A DNA stretch of 40,551 bases from Minisyncoccota bacterium. GTDB taxonomy: Bacteria > Patescibacteriota > Minisyncoccia > Phycocordibacterales > UBA9973. Below, piece after piece: positions 14,067-23,129 of this stretch. The position numbers and the translations under genes were made by a program. The stretch spans positions 1-40,551 of the forward strand of contig JAGOTH010000006.1 in NCBI GenBank assembly GCA_018061865.1, written 5' to 3'. Each line of letters starts with the position of its first letter. Position 1 is the stretch's first letter. The notes beneath the pieces are model-generated. The model searched no databases. It was given only the letters and a program-made list of their open reading frames with translations, and was not told the origin of the DNA.

Positions 14067-14936
14067 ATGGAATATTTGAGTGAAAAAAAGATTTCTCTAA
14101 TTGAAGAGAAAGCAAATAATATACGCACTTCTATTATAGAAATGCTTCTTGAAGCAGGAAGCGGACACACAGCAGGACCACTTGGAATGAGCGATATTTT
14201 TGCAACATTGTTTTTTCATTCACTAAAACACAACCCAGAAAATCCAACATGGGAAGAGCGCGACCGACTGATACTTTCAAACGGACACATCTGCCCAGTT
14301 TACTACGCAACAATGGCCCACGCAGGATACATGCCTGTTGAAGAATTAAAAACTCTACGCAAATTCGGTTCTCGTCTACAAGGGCATCCTCATCGAGAAT
14401 TTATGCCTTGGCTTGAGACGTCTTCCGGTCCTCTTGGATCAGGACTATCTCAAGCAGTTGGAATGGCTCTGGCTGACAGAATAGATAATGGCGTCCAGAG
14501 TGAAAAAACTATTTACTGTCTTCTTGGAGACGGGGAACTGAACGAAGGAAATAACTGGGAAGCAATAATGCTTGCCGGAAAAGAAAAATTAAATAACCTC
14601 CTGGCGATCGTTGACCGAAACAATATTCAAATAGACGGTTACACTGAAGACATAATGCCCCTAGATTCTCTCAGAGCAAAATGGGAAGCATTTAATTGGA
14701 GTGTTATTGAGATTGATGGACACAACATAGAAGAAATTTCTAATGCAATAAATAAAGCAAAAGCGATATTCGAAAAACCAACAGTTATCATCGCTCACAC
14801 AATTCCAGGAAAAGGCGTCAAAGAATTCGAGCGCGATTACAAGTGGCACGGAATGCCTCCGAATAAAGAGCAGGCGGATATGGCACTGAAAGAACTTCGA
14901 ACTTTAGGAGGAAAGATTAAGAGTGAGCATCAATAA
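14067..14936 (+). CDS. tktN: Transketolase, N-terminal subunit
   Basis: 289 residues corresponding to the thiamine-diphosphate PP-binding half of transketolase. Motifs: SGHTAGPLGMSD, LSNGHICPVYYA, QGHPHR, SSGPLGSGLSQAVG, and the ThDP/Mg site GDGELNEGNNWEA followed by IVDRNNIQIDG. With the next gene it transfers two-carbon units between sugar phosphates. Split transketolases of this kind are common in archaea, CPR and some other bacteria. It has its own leaderless-type promoter, and its stop is 3 nt before the C-terminal subunit. Confidence 0.95.
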   Translation: MEYLSEKKISLIEEKANNIRTSIIEMLLEAGSGHTAGPLGMSDIFATLFFHSLKHNPENPTWEERDRLILSNGHICPVYYATMAHAGYMPVEELKTLRKFGSRLQGHPHREFMPWLETSSGPLGSGLSQAVGMALADRIDNGVQSEKTIYCLLGDGELNEGNNWEAIMLAGKEKLNNLLAIVDRNNIQIDGYTEDIMPLDSLRAKWEAFNWSVIEIDGHNIEEISNAINKAKAIFEKPTVIIAHTIPGKGVKEFERDYKWHGMPPNKEQADMALKELRTLGGKIKSEHQ

Positions 14937-14939
14937 AAA

Positions 14940-15926
14940 ATGTTAAATCCTAAATTAAAACTAAATACAAAACTCTTCAACGATGACGTTGAGCAAATTC
15001 CAATCCGAAAAGGTTTCGGAGAAGGTTTGGTTTTGGCGGGAGATCAGAATGAGAATGTTGTTGCTCTTTGTGCGGACCTTACCGAATCAACTCAAATGTT
15101 GAAGTTCAAAGAAAAGTATCCAAAGAGATTTATCGAAATAGGGGTTGCCGAACAAAACTTGGTGACAGTGGCGAGTGGGATGTCTGCAATGGGAAAGATT
15201 CCATTCTGTTCTAGTTACGCAATGTTCTCTCCTGGACGAAACTGGGAACAAATTCGAACCACAATTGCATACAATGACAGACCAGTGATTGTCGTCGGGA
15301 GCCACGCTGGAATTTCAGTGGGACCAGACGGTGGAACTCATCAGGCTATCGAGGACATCGCCATAATGAGAGTGATGCCAAACATGATGATAATCTCACC
15401 CTGTGACGCTATAGAAGCCCGCAAGGCAACACTTTTACTAGCGAAACTAGGTAAGCCCGCATATCTTCGTTTAGCTCGAGAAAAGACCCCTATAATGACA
15501 ACTGAAGAGACACCTTTTGAGATAGGGAAAGCACAAGTTTTCTATGAATCAGACGGAATTCCAAATATTGGGATTGTTGCAACTGGGGCACTCGTCCATA
15601 AGGCAATAAAAGCAGCTAGAGAATTAGAAAAAAACGGAATAAAGAGTAAGGTTCTTAACATGGCAACAATCAAACCTCTTGATAAAGAAGCTGTTCTAAA
15701 ATTAGCCAAAGAAACAAAAAGAATCGTAACAGTCGAAGAGCATCAGAGAATTGGAGGACTTGGAAGTGCTGTTTCAGAATTTCTCAGTGAAAACTTTCCT
15801 GTTAAAATAAAAATGGTTGGAATCGATGATAAGTTTGGCCAATCAGGAAAGCCCGAAGAATTAATCGAGCATTATGGTCTCGGGGTCGAAGGAATTAAAA
15901 GCGCAGTTAAAGAAGTTTTAGGATAA
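14940..15926 (+). CDS. tktC: Transketolase, C-terminal subunit
   Basis: 328 residues with the Pyr-binding domain (RKGFGEGLVLAG, DLTESTQM, EVGVAEQNL-like IGVAEQNLVTVASG with the Glu that activates ThDP, GSHAGISVGPDGGTHQ) and the transketolase C-terminal domain (TVEEHQRIGGLGSAV). It pairs with the preceding gene, 3 nt away, as an alpha2beta2-type enzyme. No Shine-Dalgarno precedes the ATG, which fits translational coupling. Confidence 0.95.
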   Translation: MLNPKLKLNTKLFNDDVEQIPIRKGFGEGLVLAGDQNENVVALCADLTESTQMLKFKEKYPKRFIEIGVAEQNLVTVASGMSAMGKIPFCSSYAMFSPGRNWEQIRTTIAYNDRPVIVVGSHAGISVGPDGGTHQAIEDIAIMRVMPNMMIISPCDAIEARKATLLLAKLGKPAYLRLAREKTPIMTTEETPFEIGKAQVFYESDGIPNIGIVATGALVHKAIKAARELEKNGIKSKVLNMATIKPLDKEAVLKLAKETKRIVTVEEHQRIGGLGSAVSEFLSENFPVKIKMVGIDDKFGQSGKPEELIEHYGLGVEGIKSAVKEVLG

Positions 15927-15932
15927 CTAAAT

Positions 15933-16115
15933 ATGATTAAGAATATAATTTTTGTACTACTAGTTATTATTTTTGTTTTTTACGTAAATATTGTTCCTAT
16001 TCAAGGAGGAGGTAAAATTACAATCAAACAATCAGTAAAGGAATACGGACTGATTGAAACATTCGATGTTATATTCAGCGCGATAGGGCAGAAAATAACA
16101 GGGCTAACAAACTAA
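15933..16115 (+). CDS. Small membrane protein, 60 residues
   Basis: One N-terminal membrane span (about 4-21, IIFVLLVIIFVFYVNIV) followed by a short hydrophilic tail (IKQSVKEYGLIETFDV). It is 6 nt after the transketolase gene and just before a terminator, so it closes that operon. No family is recognised. Confidence 0.6.
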   Translation: MIKNIIFVLLVIIFVFYVNIVPIQGGGKITIKQSVKEYGLIETFDVIFSAIGQKITGLTN

Positions 16116-16121
16116 GCAAAC

Positions 16122-16148
16122 AAAATCCCGCCAAATGTGCGGGATTTT
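16122..16148. terminator. Bidirectional terminator between convergent genes
   Basis: AAAATCCCGC (16122-16131), loop CAAATGT, GCGGGATTTT (16139-16148). It serves the transketolase operon and the minus-strand gene ending at 16147. Confidence 0.88.
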
Positions 16149-16734
16149 AGTTTTCTTGTGATTGTTTTTCTAAGAATTTTGAAAATTGCATCTTGGCGCC
16201 ATAAACAATCGTTTCAAGTTTATCCAAAAAAGCAAAATCTTCTGGAGAAAGATCTTTTGGCTCTTTTTCTAAAATATCTTTAAAATCTTTTTTTATAGAC
16301 TCATTACTAGAAAAGAGAACTTCGATACCTGTGTTATTTTCTCGATAATGATGAGCAGCTTGAATAGACAAGTTTGTGTCACAATCTGAGAGTAAATTAA
16401 ACACTGTTTCTCCAATTCCTTTTATTCTGTCTTTAGGATAGTTTTCAGTTTTGATTGCAGTTACAAAATCATATAATTCACCATAAAGAGATGTCAGAAA
16501 TTGTTTTTGTTTCTCACTATAGTCATTCAACATGATAACCTCTCCTTCGTTTATGTTTTTTGAAATAGGCGTTTTTTCAATCAAGGATTTTTTCCCTTTA
16601 ATTAAATTATGAGCCTCGATTGATTCTTCCAAGTCATCGTCTCGATTGGTCAATTCTAAACCTGGCTTTTTTTCAAAAACTTTTTCTATTTCTTCTCTAC
16701 CGAAATTATTAAATTTTTCTGACATTCCAGGCAT
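16147..16734 (-). CDS. Unknown acidic helical protein
   Basis: 195 residues with no recognised family. The first 65 residues are charged and probably disordered (GREEIEKVFEKKPGLELTNR). The rest is helical (EKQKQFLTSLYGELYDFVTAI, SPEDFAFLDKLETIV). There is no membrane segment. An alternative start is Met4 at 16725. It is transcribed away from the PfkB kinase end with 26 nt between them. Confidence 0.55.
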   Translation of the reverse strand: MPGMSEKFNNFGREEIEKVFEKKPGLELTNRDDDLEESIEAHNLIKGKKSLIEKTPISKNINEGEVIMLNDYSEKQKQFLTSLYGELYDFVTAIKTENYPKDRIKGIGETVFNLLSDCDTNLSIQAAHHYRENNTGIEVLFSSNESIKKDFKDILEKEPKDLSPEDFAFLDKLETIVYGAKMQFSKFLEKQSQEN

Positions 16735-16760
16735 ATTTTGAATTAAGTTGTATTTTTAAA

Positions 16761-17753
16761 TTAAATTAGAGTTGTGGGCTTATAGTCTTCCGGAGCTTTC
16801 TGTAAAAATTCATTTATCTTGTCTTCAGTTAAAAGTCCCTTTTGTGCTCCCACGTATTGTACCACAGACATTGAATTTATTGGAGCCCACATAAGAGACT
16901 CTTCCAGTGTTTTTCCTTTTGCAAGACAAGCCGTAATAGTAGAAGAGAAGGAGTCTCCAGCTCCAGTTCTTTCATAAGGGGTATGCGGATAAACTGGCAT
17001 AAACAAATAGTTTTGTCCGTCATATGTATAAGCTCCTTTTATACCGTCTGTTATAACTACATTCTTTGGACCTAACTCTCTCATTTTTCTTAAAAGAATT
17101 TTTAGATTTTTTTCTTCTTCTCCCAAAATTCTCTGAGCTTCTTCTACATTACAAAACAAGAATTCTGTTCTTTTGTATAAGTCTGCCAATTTTTCTTTAC
17201 CAAGCTTCATCTGAAATGTTCCAGGTTGAAAAGCCAGCTTGGTCTCTGGATTTCTTTCAAGGAAAAGCATTATTTGTTTATGATATTGTTCTGAATTTGA
17301 AGCAAGAGAGCTTAAATAAAGCCATTTTGTTTTTGGAAGATCGAGAGGGAATTGATAAGGAAATTCTGTGTGTCTAACGAGAATTGTTCTTTCAACGTCA
17401 TACCATAGAACATAGTGGTAGTTTGAAGGAAGACCGAGATGAGTATGAATATAATCTGTTATTACATTATTTAGCTTTAATTCTTCAATGTTTCCTTTTC
17501 CAATTTCATCGTCTCCGATATCAGAAATAAGGGCTGATTTTAACCCCAATCTTGAAGCACAAACGGCTGCATTTGCCGAATTTCCTACAGCCCTTAGTAC
17601 CTCTGCGGACTCATAAGGCACCTTGTCTCCGAAACGAACACAGAGCTCACAGGCACTCTGGTCAACTTTACAGTGGGTAGCGGCGTCCTTTAGACGAATA
17701 AAAGGCTCAGTCACAACATCTCCTACAGCAACAAAATCTAGTTCTTTTTCCAT
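16761..17753 (-). CDS. PfkB-family carbohydrate/nucleoside kinase
   Basis: 330 residues of the ribokinase fold. An N-terminal strand (FVAVGDVVTEP), the substrate-site AVGNSANAAVCASRLG, and the C-terminal anion-hole/catalytic motif ERTGAGDSFSS with the base Asp are present, as is the second PfkB signature region (VVITDGIKGAY). The substrate is not evident; ribose, fructose phosphate and nucleosides are all possible. The position between the transketolase and aldolase operons fits sugar metabolism. A TATTAT on the minus strand (17765-17760) ends 6 nt before the ATG. Confidence 0.85.
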   Translation of the reverse strand: MEKELDFVAVGDVVTEPFIRLKDAATHCKVDQSACELCVRFGDKVPYESAEVLRAVGNSANAAVCASRLGLKSALISDIGDDEIGKGNIEELKLNNVITDYIHTHLGLPSNYHYVLWYDVERTILVRHTEFPYQFPLDLPKTKWLYLSSLASNSEQYHKQIMLFLERNPETKLAFQPGTFQMKLGKEKLADLYKRTEFLFCNVEEAQRILGEEEKNLKILLRKMRELGPKNVVITDGIKGAYTYDGQNYLFMPVYPHTPYERTGAGDSFSSTITACLAKGKTLEESLMWAPINSMSVVQYVGAQKGLLTEDKINEFLQKAPEDYKPTTLI

Positions 17754-17842
17754 AGGAAAATAATATCACACCTTGAAAAAAAGATAAGAGTATAGTATCG
17801 TTGACGATTAGAAAAGTTATTACACAATAAAATACTAAAATT

Positions 17843-18262
17843 ATGAGTAGAAAAAAGCTAAAAGAATTTGAGAAAATCAGAACGATCCTTCTACTTTCTA
17901 AAATTGTTAAAAAAATAGATTTAGAAAAACTTAATCTGGTGGTCATGGACATAAAGGACGACAAGGATACGCTTGTCAAAACAAACCTCGAATTAAAATC
18001 GATTTTGGGAATAGACATGAAGAAAGCCCAGTTCTTAAAAGGACAAAAGTTACCGACTGACATTCTGCCGGAACTACTAAAGTTTCTGCCTGCATTTGAA
18101 AATTTAAGGAGCATTCTTTCTGCTGTATTTTTTTACAATCCAGAAGAAATGACCCAACCAAAACTAAAAGAACTCGAAAGACAGATAAAGACCTCTTTGT
18201 CTGCCTTTATAAAAAATGTAGAAGAAGCTAAAAAATGCATACACGAATTACGCCCCAATTAA
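17843..18262 (+). CDS. Unknown basic helical protein
   Basis: 139 residues, Lys/Leu-rich and fully helical by appearance (KLKEFEKIRTILLLSKIVKK), with no recognised motif. A TTGACG at 17801-17806 and AT-rich -10 candidates precede it, divergent from the kinase promoter. Its stop codon lies inside the loop of the terminator that ends it. Confidence 0.6.
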   Translation: MSRKKLKEFEKIRTILLLSKIVKKIDLEKLNLVVMDIKDDKDTLVKTNLELKSILGIDMKKAQFLKGQKLPTDILPELLKFLPAFENLRSILSAVFFYNPEEMTQPKLKELERQIKTSLSAFIKNVEEAKKCIHELRPN

Positions 18263-18280
18263 GGGGCTTTTTTATTTTTT
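18252..18280 (+). terminator. Intrinsic terminator before the aldolase gene
   Basis: GCCCC (18252-18256), loop AATTAA, GGGGC (18263-18267), then a long T-run that runs straight into the aldolase -10 box. Confidence 0.9.
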
Positions 18281-18282
18281 GG

Positions 18283-18288
18283 TATAAT
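18283..18288 (+). promoter_or_regulatory. -10 box giving a leaderless fba
   Basis: TATAAT ends 8 nt before the ATG at 18297, and the terminator T-run occupies the -35 region. Confidence 0.65.
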
Positions 18289-18296
18289 AAAAACAT

Positions 18297-19154
18297 ATGA
18301 AAACTATAAAAGAAGCTTTGGCTTGGGCAGAAGAAAATCAAGTCGCACTTGGTCACTTTAATTTTTCAAGTCTAGATGGACTTAGGGCAATTGCAAATGC
18401 GGCCAAGGATCTTGGTGTTCCAGTATTGGTTGGAGTTTCGGAAGGAGAAGAAGAATTCGTTGGACTTCAAAATGCAGTAGATACTGTTAGAAACTTTCGA
18501 GAAGAGCTCGGTGTGCCAATTTTCCTAAATGCCGATCACCATTACAGTTTTGAAAAAGTAAAAGAAGCAATTGATAACGGATACGACATGGTTATAGTTG
18601 ACGGAGCAAACCTTCCTTTTGAAGAGAATGTTGCTCTTACAAAAAAGGTAGTTGAGTATGCAAAAGAAAAAGGAGGAAAAACTCTAGTAGAAGGAGAGAT
18701 CGGATTTATTGGAAAATCTTCAAAAATTATTGATGCAATTCCAGAAGGAGTCTCGAGTGCCACCATGACCAGTCCGGACGAGGCAAAAAATTTCATAGCC
18801 GAAACAGGTATTGACCTACTTGCTCCGTCAGTTGGAAATATCCACGGAATGATAAAGGGGGGAAATCCAGCTCTGGACATAGAAAGAATTACAAGCTTAA
18901 ACGAAGCATCAAGTGTTCCACTTGTTCTTCATGGAGGATCTGGAATTAGCGACGAAGATTTTCGCTCTGCAATAAAAGCAGGGATCCGAGTAATTCACAT
19001 AAACACAGAACTCCGAGTAGCTTACACTCAAGCCATAAAACTTTTCCTCGCCGAAAATCCAGACGAGACAACTCCTTACAAAATACTAAAACAGGGAGAG
19101 ACTGGAATGCAAAAAGTTGTAACAGAGAGACTAAAACTTTTTTCTCTAAAATAA
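18297..19154 (+). CDS. fba: Class II fructose-bisphosphate aldolase family
   Basis: 285 residues. A zinc-dependent class II aldolase that splits fructose (or tagatose) 1,6-bisphosphate into dihydroxyacetone phosphate and glyceraldehyde 3-phosphate. Key residues: Asp80 and the zinc ligands at His81/His82 in NADHHYSFE, the glutamates of VEGEIG, His183 in VGNIHG, His212 in LHGGSG, and the phosphate-binding INTELR near 235-240. Fructose versus tagatose preference cannot be settled by eye. The next gene starts at the base after the stop codon, so the two are one operon. Confidence 0.93.
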   Translation: MKTIKEALAWAEENQVALGHFNFSSLDGLRAIANAAKDLGVPVLVGVSEGEEEFVGLQNAVDTVRNFREELGVPIFLNADHHYSFEKVKEAIDNGYDMVIVDGANLPFEENVALTKKVVEYAKEKGGKTLVEGEIGFIGKSSKIIDAIPEGVSSATMTSPDEAKNFIAETGIDLLAPSVGNIHGMIKGGNPALDIERITSLNEASSVPLVLHGGSGISDEDFRSAIKAGIRVIHINTELRVAYTQAIKLFLAENPDETTPYKILKQGETGMQKVVTERLKLFSLK

Positions 19155-20888
19155 ATGTTTACAGAAGAATTAAAAAAAGTAATAAGAGGGGATATAGACA
19201 CAACAGAAGAATCTCTTTTTCGATATAGCCACGACGCCAGTATTTTTGAAGTAAGACCAAAAGCAGTAGTTTATCCAAAAGATGAATCTGATATAAAAAG
19301 CATTGTCAGATGGGTAAAAGATAACAAAGAAAGATTTCCAGAATTATCTATCACGGCTCGTGCAGCGGGAACCTGTATGTCTGGCGGACCACTAGGAGAA
19401 TCCATTATTTTGGATACGACTAGATACATGAATCAAATTCTAGAAATAAAAGAAGTTGCCCCTTATCAAAAAAAGATAAGGGTCGGTAGAAACGAAAAAG
19501 AAATTGAGATATCAGGGACCGCAAGAGTTATGCCCGGCTGTTTTTATAGAGATCTGGAGAAAGAAGCTTTTGAAAAAAAGCTACTTCTGCCTTCTTACAC
19601 TGCATCTAAATCAATAAACGCCGTCGGAGGAATGGTAGGAAATAACTCAGGAGGAGAACTGAGTCTACGATTCGGAAAAACAGAGAACTATGTTAGAAGT
19701 ATCCGAATTGTTCTATCTGATGGAGAAATTTATGAAATTGGAAAGATAAATAGAAATGACTACTATAACGAAATTGCAAAACCAGGAAAACTAGGGGAGC
19801 TTTATAAAACTCTTTTTGAGATATGGAGAGATAACAAAGTTTTGATAGAAAGAAACACTCCGATTGTTTCAAAAAATTCTTCTGGATATAAAATCTGGGA
19901 TTTAGTAAAAGAAGAAGGAGACTTTTTTGAATTTAATTTTGCCAATCTTATAATTGGGTCCCAAGGAACACTCGGAATTATTACGGAAATAGAATTTGAA
20001 TTAATTAGACCAAATCCATATTCCAAATTGTGTGTCATTTTCTTGAAAGACCTAACAAATCTTGGAGATATAGTAAAAACAATAAACTCTACAAACCCTC
20101 TAACTCTAGAGTCTTACGACGACACAACATTTAACTTGGCAATAAAATTTTTCGGCGACTTCCTAAAGCAAAAAGGGTTCTTCGGAACCATAATGTTTGG
20201 ACTTTCTTTCATCCCAGAATTCTTTATGGCTCTCCGTGGTGGAGTTCCGAAACTAATACTTCTCGCAGAATATGATGGCAAGAACGAATTGGAAGTTAAT
20301 AGGCTATGTCTCGATTTGAAAGAAAAAACAAAAAACTTTGATCTTAATTTTCGAATAACAAAAAGCAAGAGGGAGGCAAAAAAATATTGGACTATGCGAC
20401 GAGACAGCTTTGCGTTACTCCGAAAACATTCTGGCGACAGAAGAACAGCCCCATTCATCGACGACTTCGTTATACCAGTTGAGAGCATGCCTTTGTTTTT
20501 GCCTAAAATAAATGAAATTCTAAAAAAATATGACAAACTGCTATATACAATCGCAGGTCACGCCGGAAATGGAAACTTTCACATAATTCCGCTTATGAAT
20601 TTCAATGACCCAGAAACAAAAAAGGTCATAATGACTCTTTCAAAAGAGGTTTATGCCTTGGTAAAGGAATATCATGGCTCAATCACAGGGGAACACGGAG
20701 ACGGAATCATAAGAACCCCGTTTATGTCTTATATGTTTGAAGAAGAAATGATTAAAATTTTCCAGACAATAAAAACAGTCTGTGACCCTCAAAATATCTT
20801 CAACCCAAACAAGAAAGTTGGAACAACCTTTGAATATTTAGAGAGTCACATAATAGAACCGAAGATTGGGACCTCTCATTCTTCCTAA
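19155..20888 (+). CDS. FAD-linked oxidase/dehydrogenase (GlcD/D-lactate dehydrogenase-like)
   Basis: 577 residues. The N-terminal PP-loop FAD-binding domain shows ARAAGTCMSGGPLGESI and NAVGGMVGNNSGGE. The C-terminal FAD-oxidase domain ends with the flavin-site motif GHAGNGNFHIIPL, GEHGDGIIRTPF and DPQNIFNPNKKVG. Relatives oxidise D-2-hydroxyacids (lactate, glycolate, 2-hydroxyglutarate) to 2-oxoacids. There is no Fe-S domain or GlcE/GlcF partner. It directly abuts fba. A D-lactate role would suit a fermentative cell but is inference. The acceptor is unknown. Confidence 0.88.
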   Translation: MFTEELKKVIRGDIDTTEESLFRYSHDASIFEVRPKAVVYPKDESDIKSIVRWVKDNKERFPELSITARAAGTCMSGGPLGESIILDTTRYMNQILEIKEVAPYQKKIRVGRNEKEIEISGTARVMPGCFYRDLEKEAFEKKLLLPSYTASKSINAVGGMVGNNSGGELSLRFGKTENYVRSIRIVLSDGEIYEIGKINRNDYYNEIAKPGKLGELYKTLFEIWRDNKVLIERNTPIVSKNSSGYKIWDLVKEEGDFFEFNFANLIIGSQGTLGIITEIEFELIRPNPYSKLCVIFLKDLTNLGDIVKTINSTNPLTLESYDDTTFNLAIKFFGDFLKQKGFFGTIMFGLSFIPEFFMALRGGVPKLILLAEYDGKNELEVNRLCLDLKEKTKNFDLNFRITKSKREAKKYWTMRRDSFALLRKHSGDRRTAPFIDDFVIPVESMPLFLPKINEILKKYDKLLYTIAGHAGNGNFHIIPLMNFNDPETKKVIMTLSKEVYALVKEYHGSITGEHGDGIIRTPFMSYMFEEEMIKIFQTIKTVCDPQNIFNPNKKVGTTFEYLESHIIEPKIGTSHSS

Positions 20889-20911
20889 AAAGAGCTTTTT
20901 TGTCACAAAAA

Positions 20912-20940
20912 TTGACTTTCAGCGTTATTTTACATATACT
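20912..20940 (+). promoter_or_regulatory. Promoter of rplY (leaderless)
   Basis: TTGACT (20912-20917), 17-nt spacer, TATACT (20935-20940), then 6 nt to the ATG at 20947. This is the clearest leaderless arrangement in the window because both boxes are good. Confidence 0.8.
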
Positions 20941-20946
20941 TTACCA

Positions 20947-21585
20947 ATGAATAAACTTCAAGCAAAAATCAGAAATGTTAAGGATTCCCTTCAAGAAGTA
21001 AGAAAAAACGGACTTATTCCGGCTGTTTTATTTGGAAAAGGAGTCGAATCAACACCTTTATCAGTAGAAAAAGTGGCTTTTCAAAAAACATGGAAAGAGG
21101 TAGGTGAGTCAGGAACTATCAGCATTGAAACAGAGAATGGATCTTCTCCAGCTCTAATCAGCGAGGTTCAATACGACCCAATTAAAAATACCCCAATCCA
21201 TATAGACTTCAGAATAGTGGATATGAACAAACCAGTAGAAGTAGACATTCCTGTGTCTCTTATTGGAGAAAGTCCTGCTGTAAAAAGCGGAACTGGTGTT
21301 CTAGTTAAAGCCCTACATGAAGTAAAAGTTTCTGCTCTCCCTGGAGACCTTCCACACGAAATTGAAGTGGACATATCAGGACTTCAAAATATCGACGATA
21401 AAATATCTATAAGTGAAATCAAAGTTCCAAAAGGAGTTACTATCCTTGATGAAGCTGAGGAAACTGTAGTTATGATCGCAGCTATCAAAGAAGAAGTTGA
21501 AGAAACAACTCCAATCGACCTAACAAAGATAGAAGTAGAAGAAAAGGGAAAGAAGAAAGAGGAAGAAGCGCCATCTGAAGAATAA
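20947..21585 (+). CDS. rplY: 50S ribosomal protein L25 (CTC form)
   Basis: 212 residues: the L25 5S-rRNA-binding domain (NKLQAKIRNVKDSLQEVRKNG, GLIPAVLFGKG) followed by the longer TL5/CTC C-terminal domain and an acidic, Lys/Glu-rich tail. The frame is open upstream to 20866 inside the oxidase gene, but the conserved start MNKLQAKIR and the promoter position fix the start at 20947. The transglycosylase gene follows 8 nt after the stop. Confidence 0.95.
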   Translation: MNKLQAKIRNVKDSLQEVRKNGLIPAVLFGKGVESTPLSVEKVAFQKTWKEVGESGTISIETENGSSPALISEVQYDPIKNTPIHIDFRIVDMNKPVEVDIPVSLIGESPAVKSGTGVLVKALHEVKVSALPGDLPHEIEVDISGLQNIDDKISISEIKVPKGVTILDEAEETVVMIAAIKEEVEETTPIDLTKIEVEEKGKKKEEEAPSEE

Positions 21586-21593
21586 AAATTTAA

Positions 21594-22979
21594 ATGAAAA
21601 AAAGAGTTCAAAAATATTTTGTAGCTCTACTTGGAATAATAATGGTAGTAGGATTTTCGTTTTTTATGAGCGAAAGGGTTTTTGTGCGAGCAGAAACAAC
21701 CATATCTAGCGTTGACGCCCAGAAAGCGGCCCTTGAAGCTGAGCTTGCAAAGCTTGAGGCTGAAATCGCTGAAAAAGAGAGAGTTCTAGCCGGACAAAAA
21801 GGAGAAACCGCTAGTATCTCAAGAGACATTAAGGTTCTAACAACTCAAATCGAAAAAACAAAATTGGACATAAGATCCAAGAATTTGACGATCTCAAAAC
21901 TTCAAGACGAAATAAAACAAAAAAATTCCCACATAGGAGAGTTGGATCAAACCATAAACAAAACAAAAGACTCTCTTGCACAGTTGATTCGAAAAACAAA
22001 TGAGATAGACCAAACACCAGTTGTTCATCTTGTCCTCTCTAACTCAACTCTCTCAGAATTTTATCGAGACATTGATTCTTTTGAGGCAATAAAAAAATCT
22101 GTAAAAGCAAACATTGAAGAAATCCGCGGAACAAGAATTGAAACAGAAAAACAAAGAGAACAACTCAAAACAAAAGAAGAATTAGAGATGGACGCGAAGC
22201 AGGCACTAGAGTCTGCAAAACGAAAAGTTGAGTTAACAGAAGATGAAAAACAAAAGCTTCTCTCTGTAAGCAAAAGCAAGGAAAAAACTTATGAACAACT
22301 TCTTGCAGAAAGAAAAGCAAAAGCCGCTCAAATAAGAAGTGCTCTATTTTCTCTAAGAGATAGCTCTGCGATTCCGTTCGGAGACGCCTTGGCTTACGCG
22401 GAAGCAGCTAGTGCAAAGACAGGAGTGCGCCCAGCTTTCCTTTTGGCAATACTAACCCAAGAGACAAACCTCGGTAAAAATCTAGGATCTTGTTATCTAA
22501 AAGATCCGATTACTGGAAGTGGGGTAGGAATAACTTCTGGTTCTACAATCGCAAATGTGATGAAACCAACTCGTGATGTTGGACCATTTTTAACTATTAC
22601 AAAGGAACTTGGACGAGACCCGTATGCAACCAGAGTTTCTTGTCCAATCGCAGGACTTGGGTATGGTGGAGCAATGGGCCCTTCTCAGTTCATACCGTCA
22701 ACATGGGCAATAATAAAGACAAGAACAGCAAGTGCTGTTGGGGTAAAAATGGCTGATCCCTGGAACCCAGAACATGCTTTTATGGCATCAGCAATCTACC
22801 TCTCTGACCTAGGAGCTGGAGCGGCCACCTACACAGCAGAGAAGAACGCAGCCTGCCGATACTACTCTGGACGAGTATGTGACACCAAATCACCCCCAAA
22901 TACCTTCTACGGTAACTCCGTTATGGCCAAGGCCACCTCAATACAAGAGACCATGATTGACCCATTGCAAGGCCTATAA
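21594..22979 (+). CDS. Coiled-coil lytic transglycosylase
   Basis: 461 residues. Membrane anchor or signal at 8-30, long coiled coil at about 40-250, and a C-terminal lysozyme-like transglycosylase domain from about 260. The candidate catalytic Glu290 is in AILTQETNLG, and GAMGPSQFIPSTW (359-371) is the MltB/SLT signature. It would cleave glycan strands outside the membrane. The coiled coil shares a colinear motif (IDQTPVVHLVLSNSTLSEF) with that of the M23 peptidase at 31152-32486 (IEQQPIVHLLLGEEKISEA). EnvC/RipC-like proteins with such coils are controlled by FtsEX. It lies 8 nt after rplY. Confidence 0.88.
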   Translation: MKKRVQKYFVALLGIIMVVGFSFFMSERVFVRAETTISSVDAQKAALEAELAKLEAEIAEKERVLAGQKGETASISRDIKVLTTQIEKTKLDIRSKNLTISKLQDEIKQKNSHIGELDQTINKTKDSLAQLIRKTNEIDQTPVVHLVLSNSTLSEFYRDIDSFEAIKKSVKANIEEIRGTRIETEKQREQLKTKEELEMDAKQALESAKRKVELTEDEKQKLLSVSKSKEKTYEQLLAERKAKAAQIRSALFSLRDSSAIPFGDALAYAEAASAKTGVRPAFLLAILTQETNLGKNLGSCYLKDPITGSGVGITSGSTIANVMKPTRDVGPFLTITKELGRDPYATRVSCPIAGLGYGGAMGPSQFIPSTWAIIKTRTASAVGVKMADPWNPEHAFMASAIYLSDLGAGAATYTAEKNAACRYYSGRVCDTKSPPNTFYGNSVMAKATSIQETMIDPLQGL

Positions 22980-22993
22980 ACCTGTGCTATATT
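22965..22993 (+). promoter_or_regulatory. Promoter of rpmE
   Basis: TTGCAA (22965-22970), 17-nt spacer, TATATT (22988-22993). It is the same box pair with the same spacing as the rpmA promoter. The RNA should start near 23000, at the foot of the leader helix. Confidence 0.75.
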
Positions 22994-23006
22994 ATTTATC
23001 TAATGA

Positions 23007-23129
23007 ATCCCGTTAGAGGTCAAAAGCTTCTTTCGGGAAAATTGGATAAATTTCAGACTTATAAGTAAAAACTGAGATTAACAAAATTTTAATTTACGGA
23101 AACCATCGGTTTCCTACCTCTAACGGGAT
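23007..23129 (+). promoter_or_regulatory. Structured 5' leader of rpmE with sequestered start codon
   Basis: ATCCCGTTAGAGGT (23007-23020) is perfectly complementary to ACCTCTAACGGGAT (23116-23129). The second arm includes the A and U of the rpmE start codon (23128-23130). Inside the loop sits a perfect 7-bp hairpin GGAAACC/GGTTTCC with loop ATC (23098-23114), directly stacked on the closing arm. The loop also holds a 10-nt palindrome ACTTATAAGT. This looks like an autogenous ribosomal-protein leader. L31 leaders are known in other phyla; I do not recognise this one. Confidence 0.75.

Noticed and set aside
20866-20946. N-terminal extension of L25 to 20866
   Set aside because: It overlaps the oxidase stop and contains the rplY promoter. 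Conserved L25 sequence starts at 20947.
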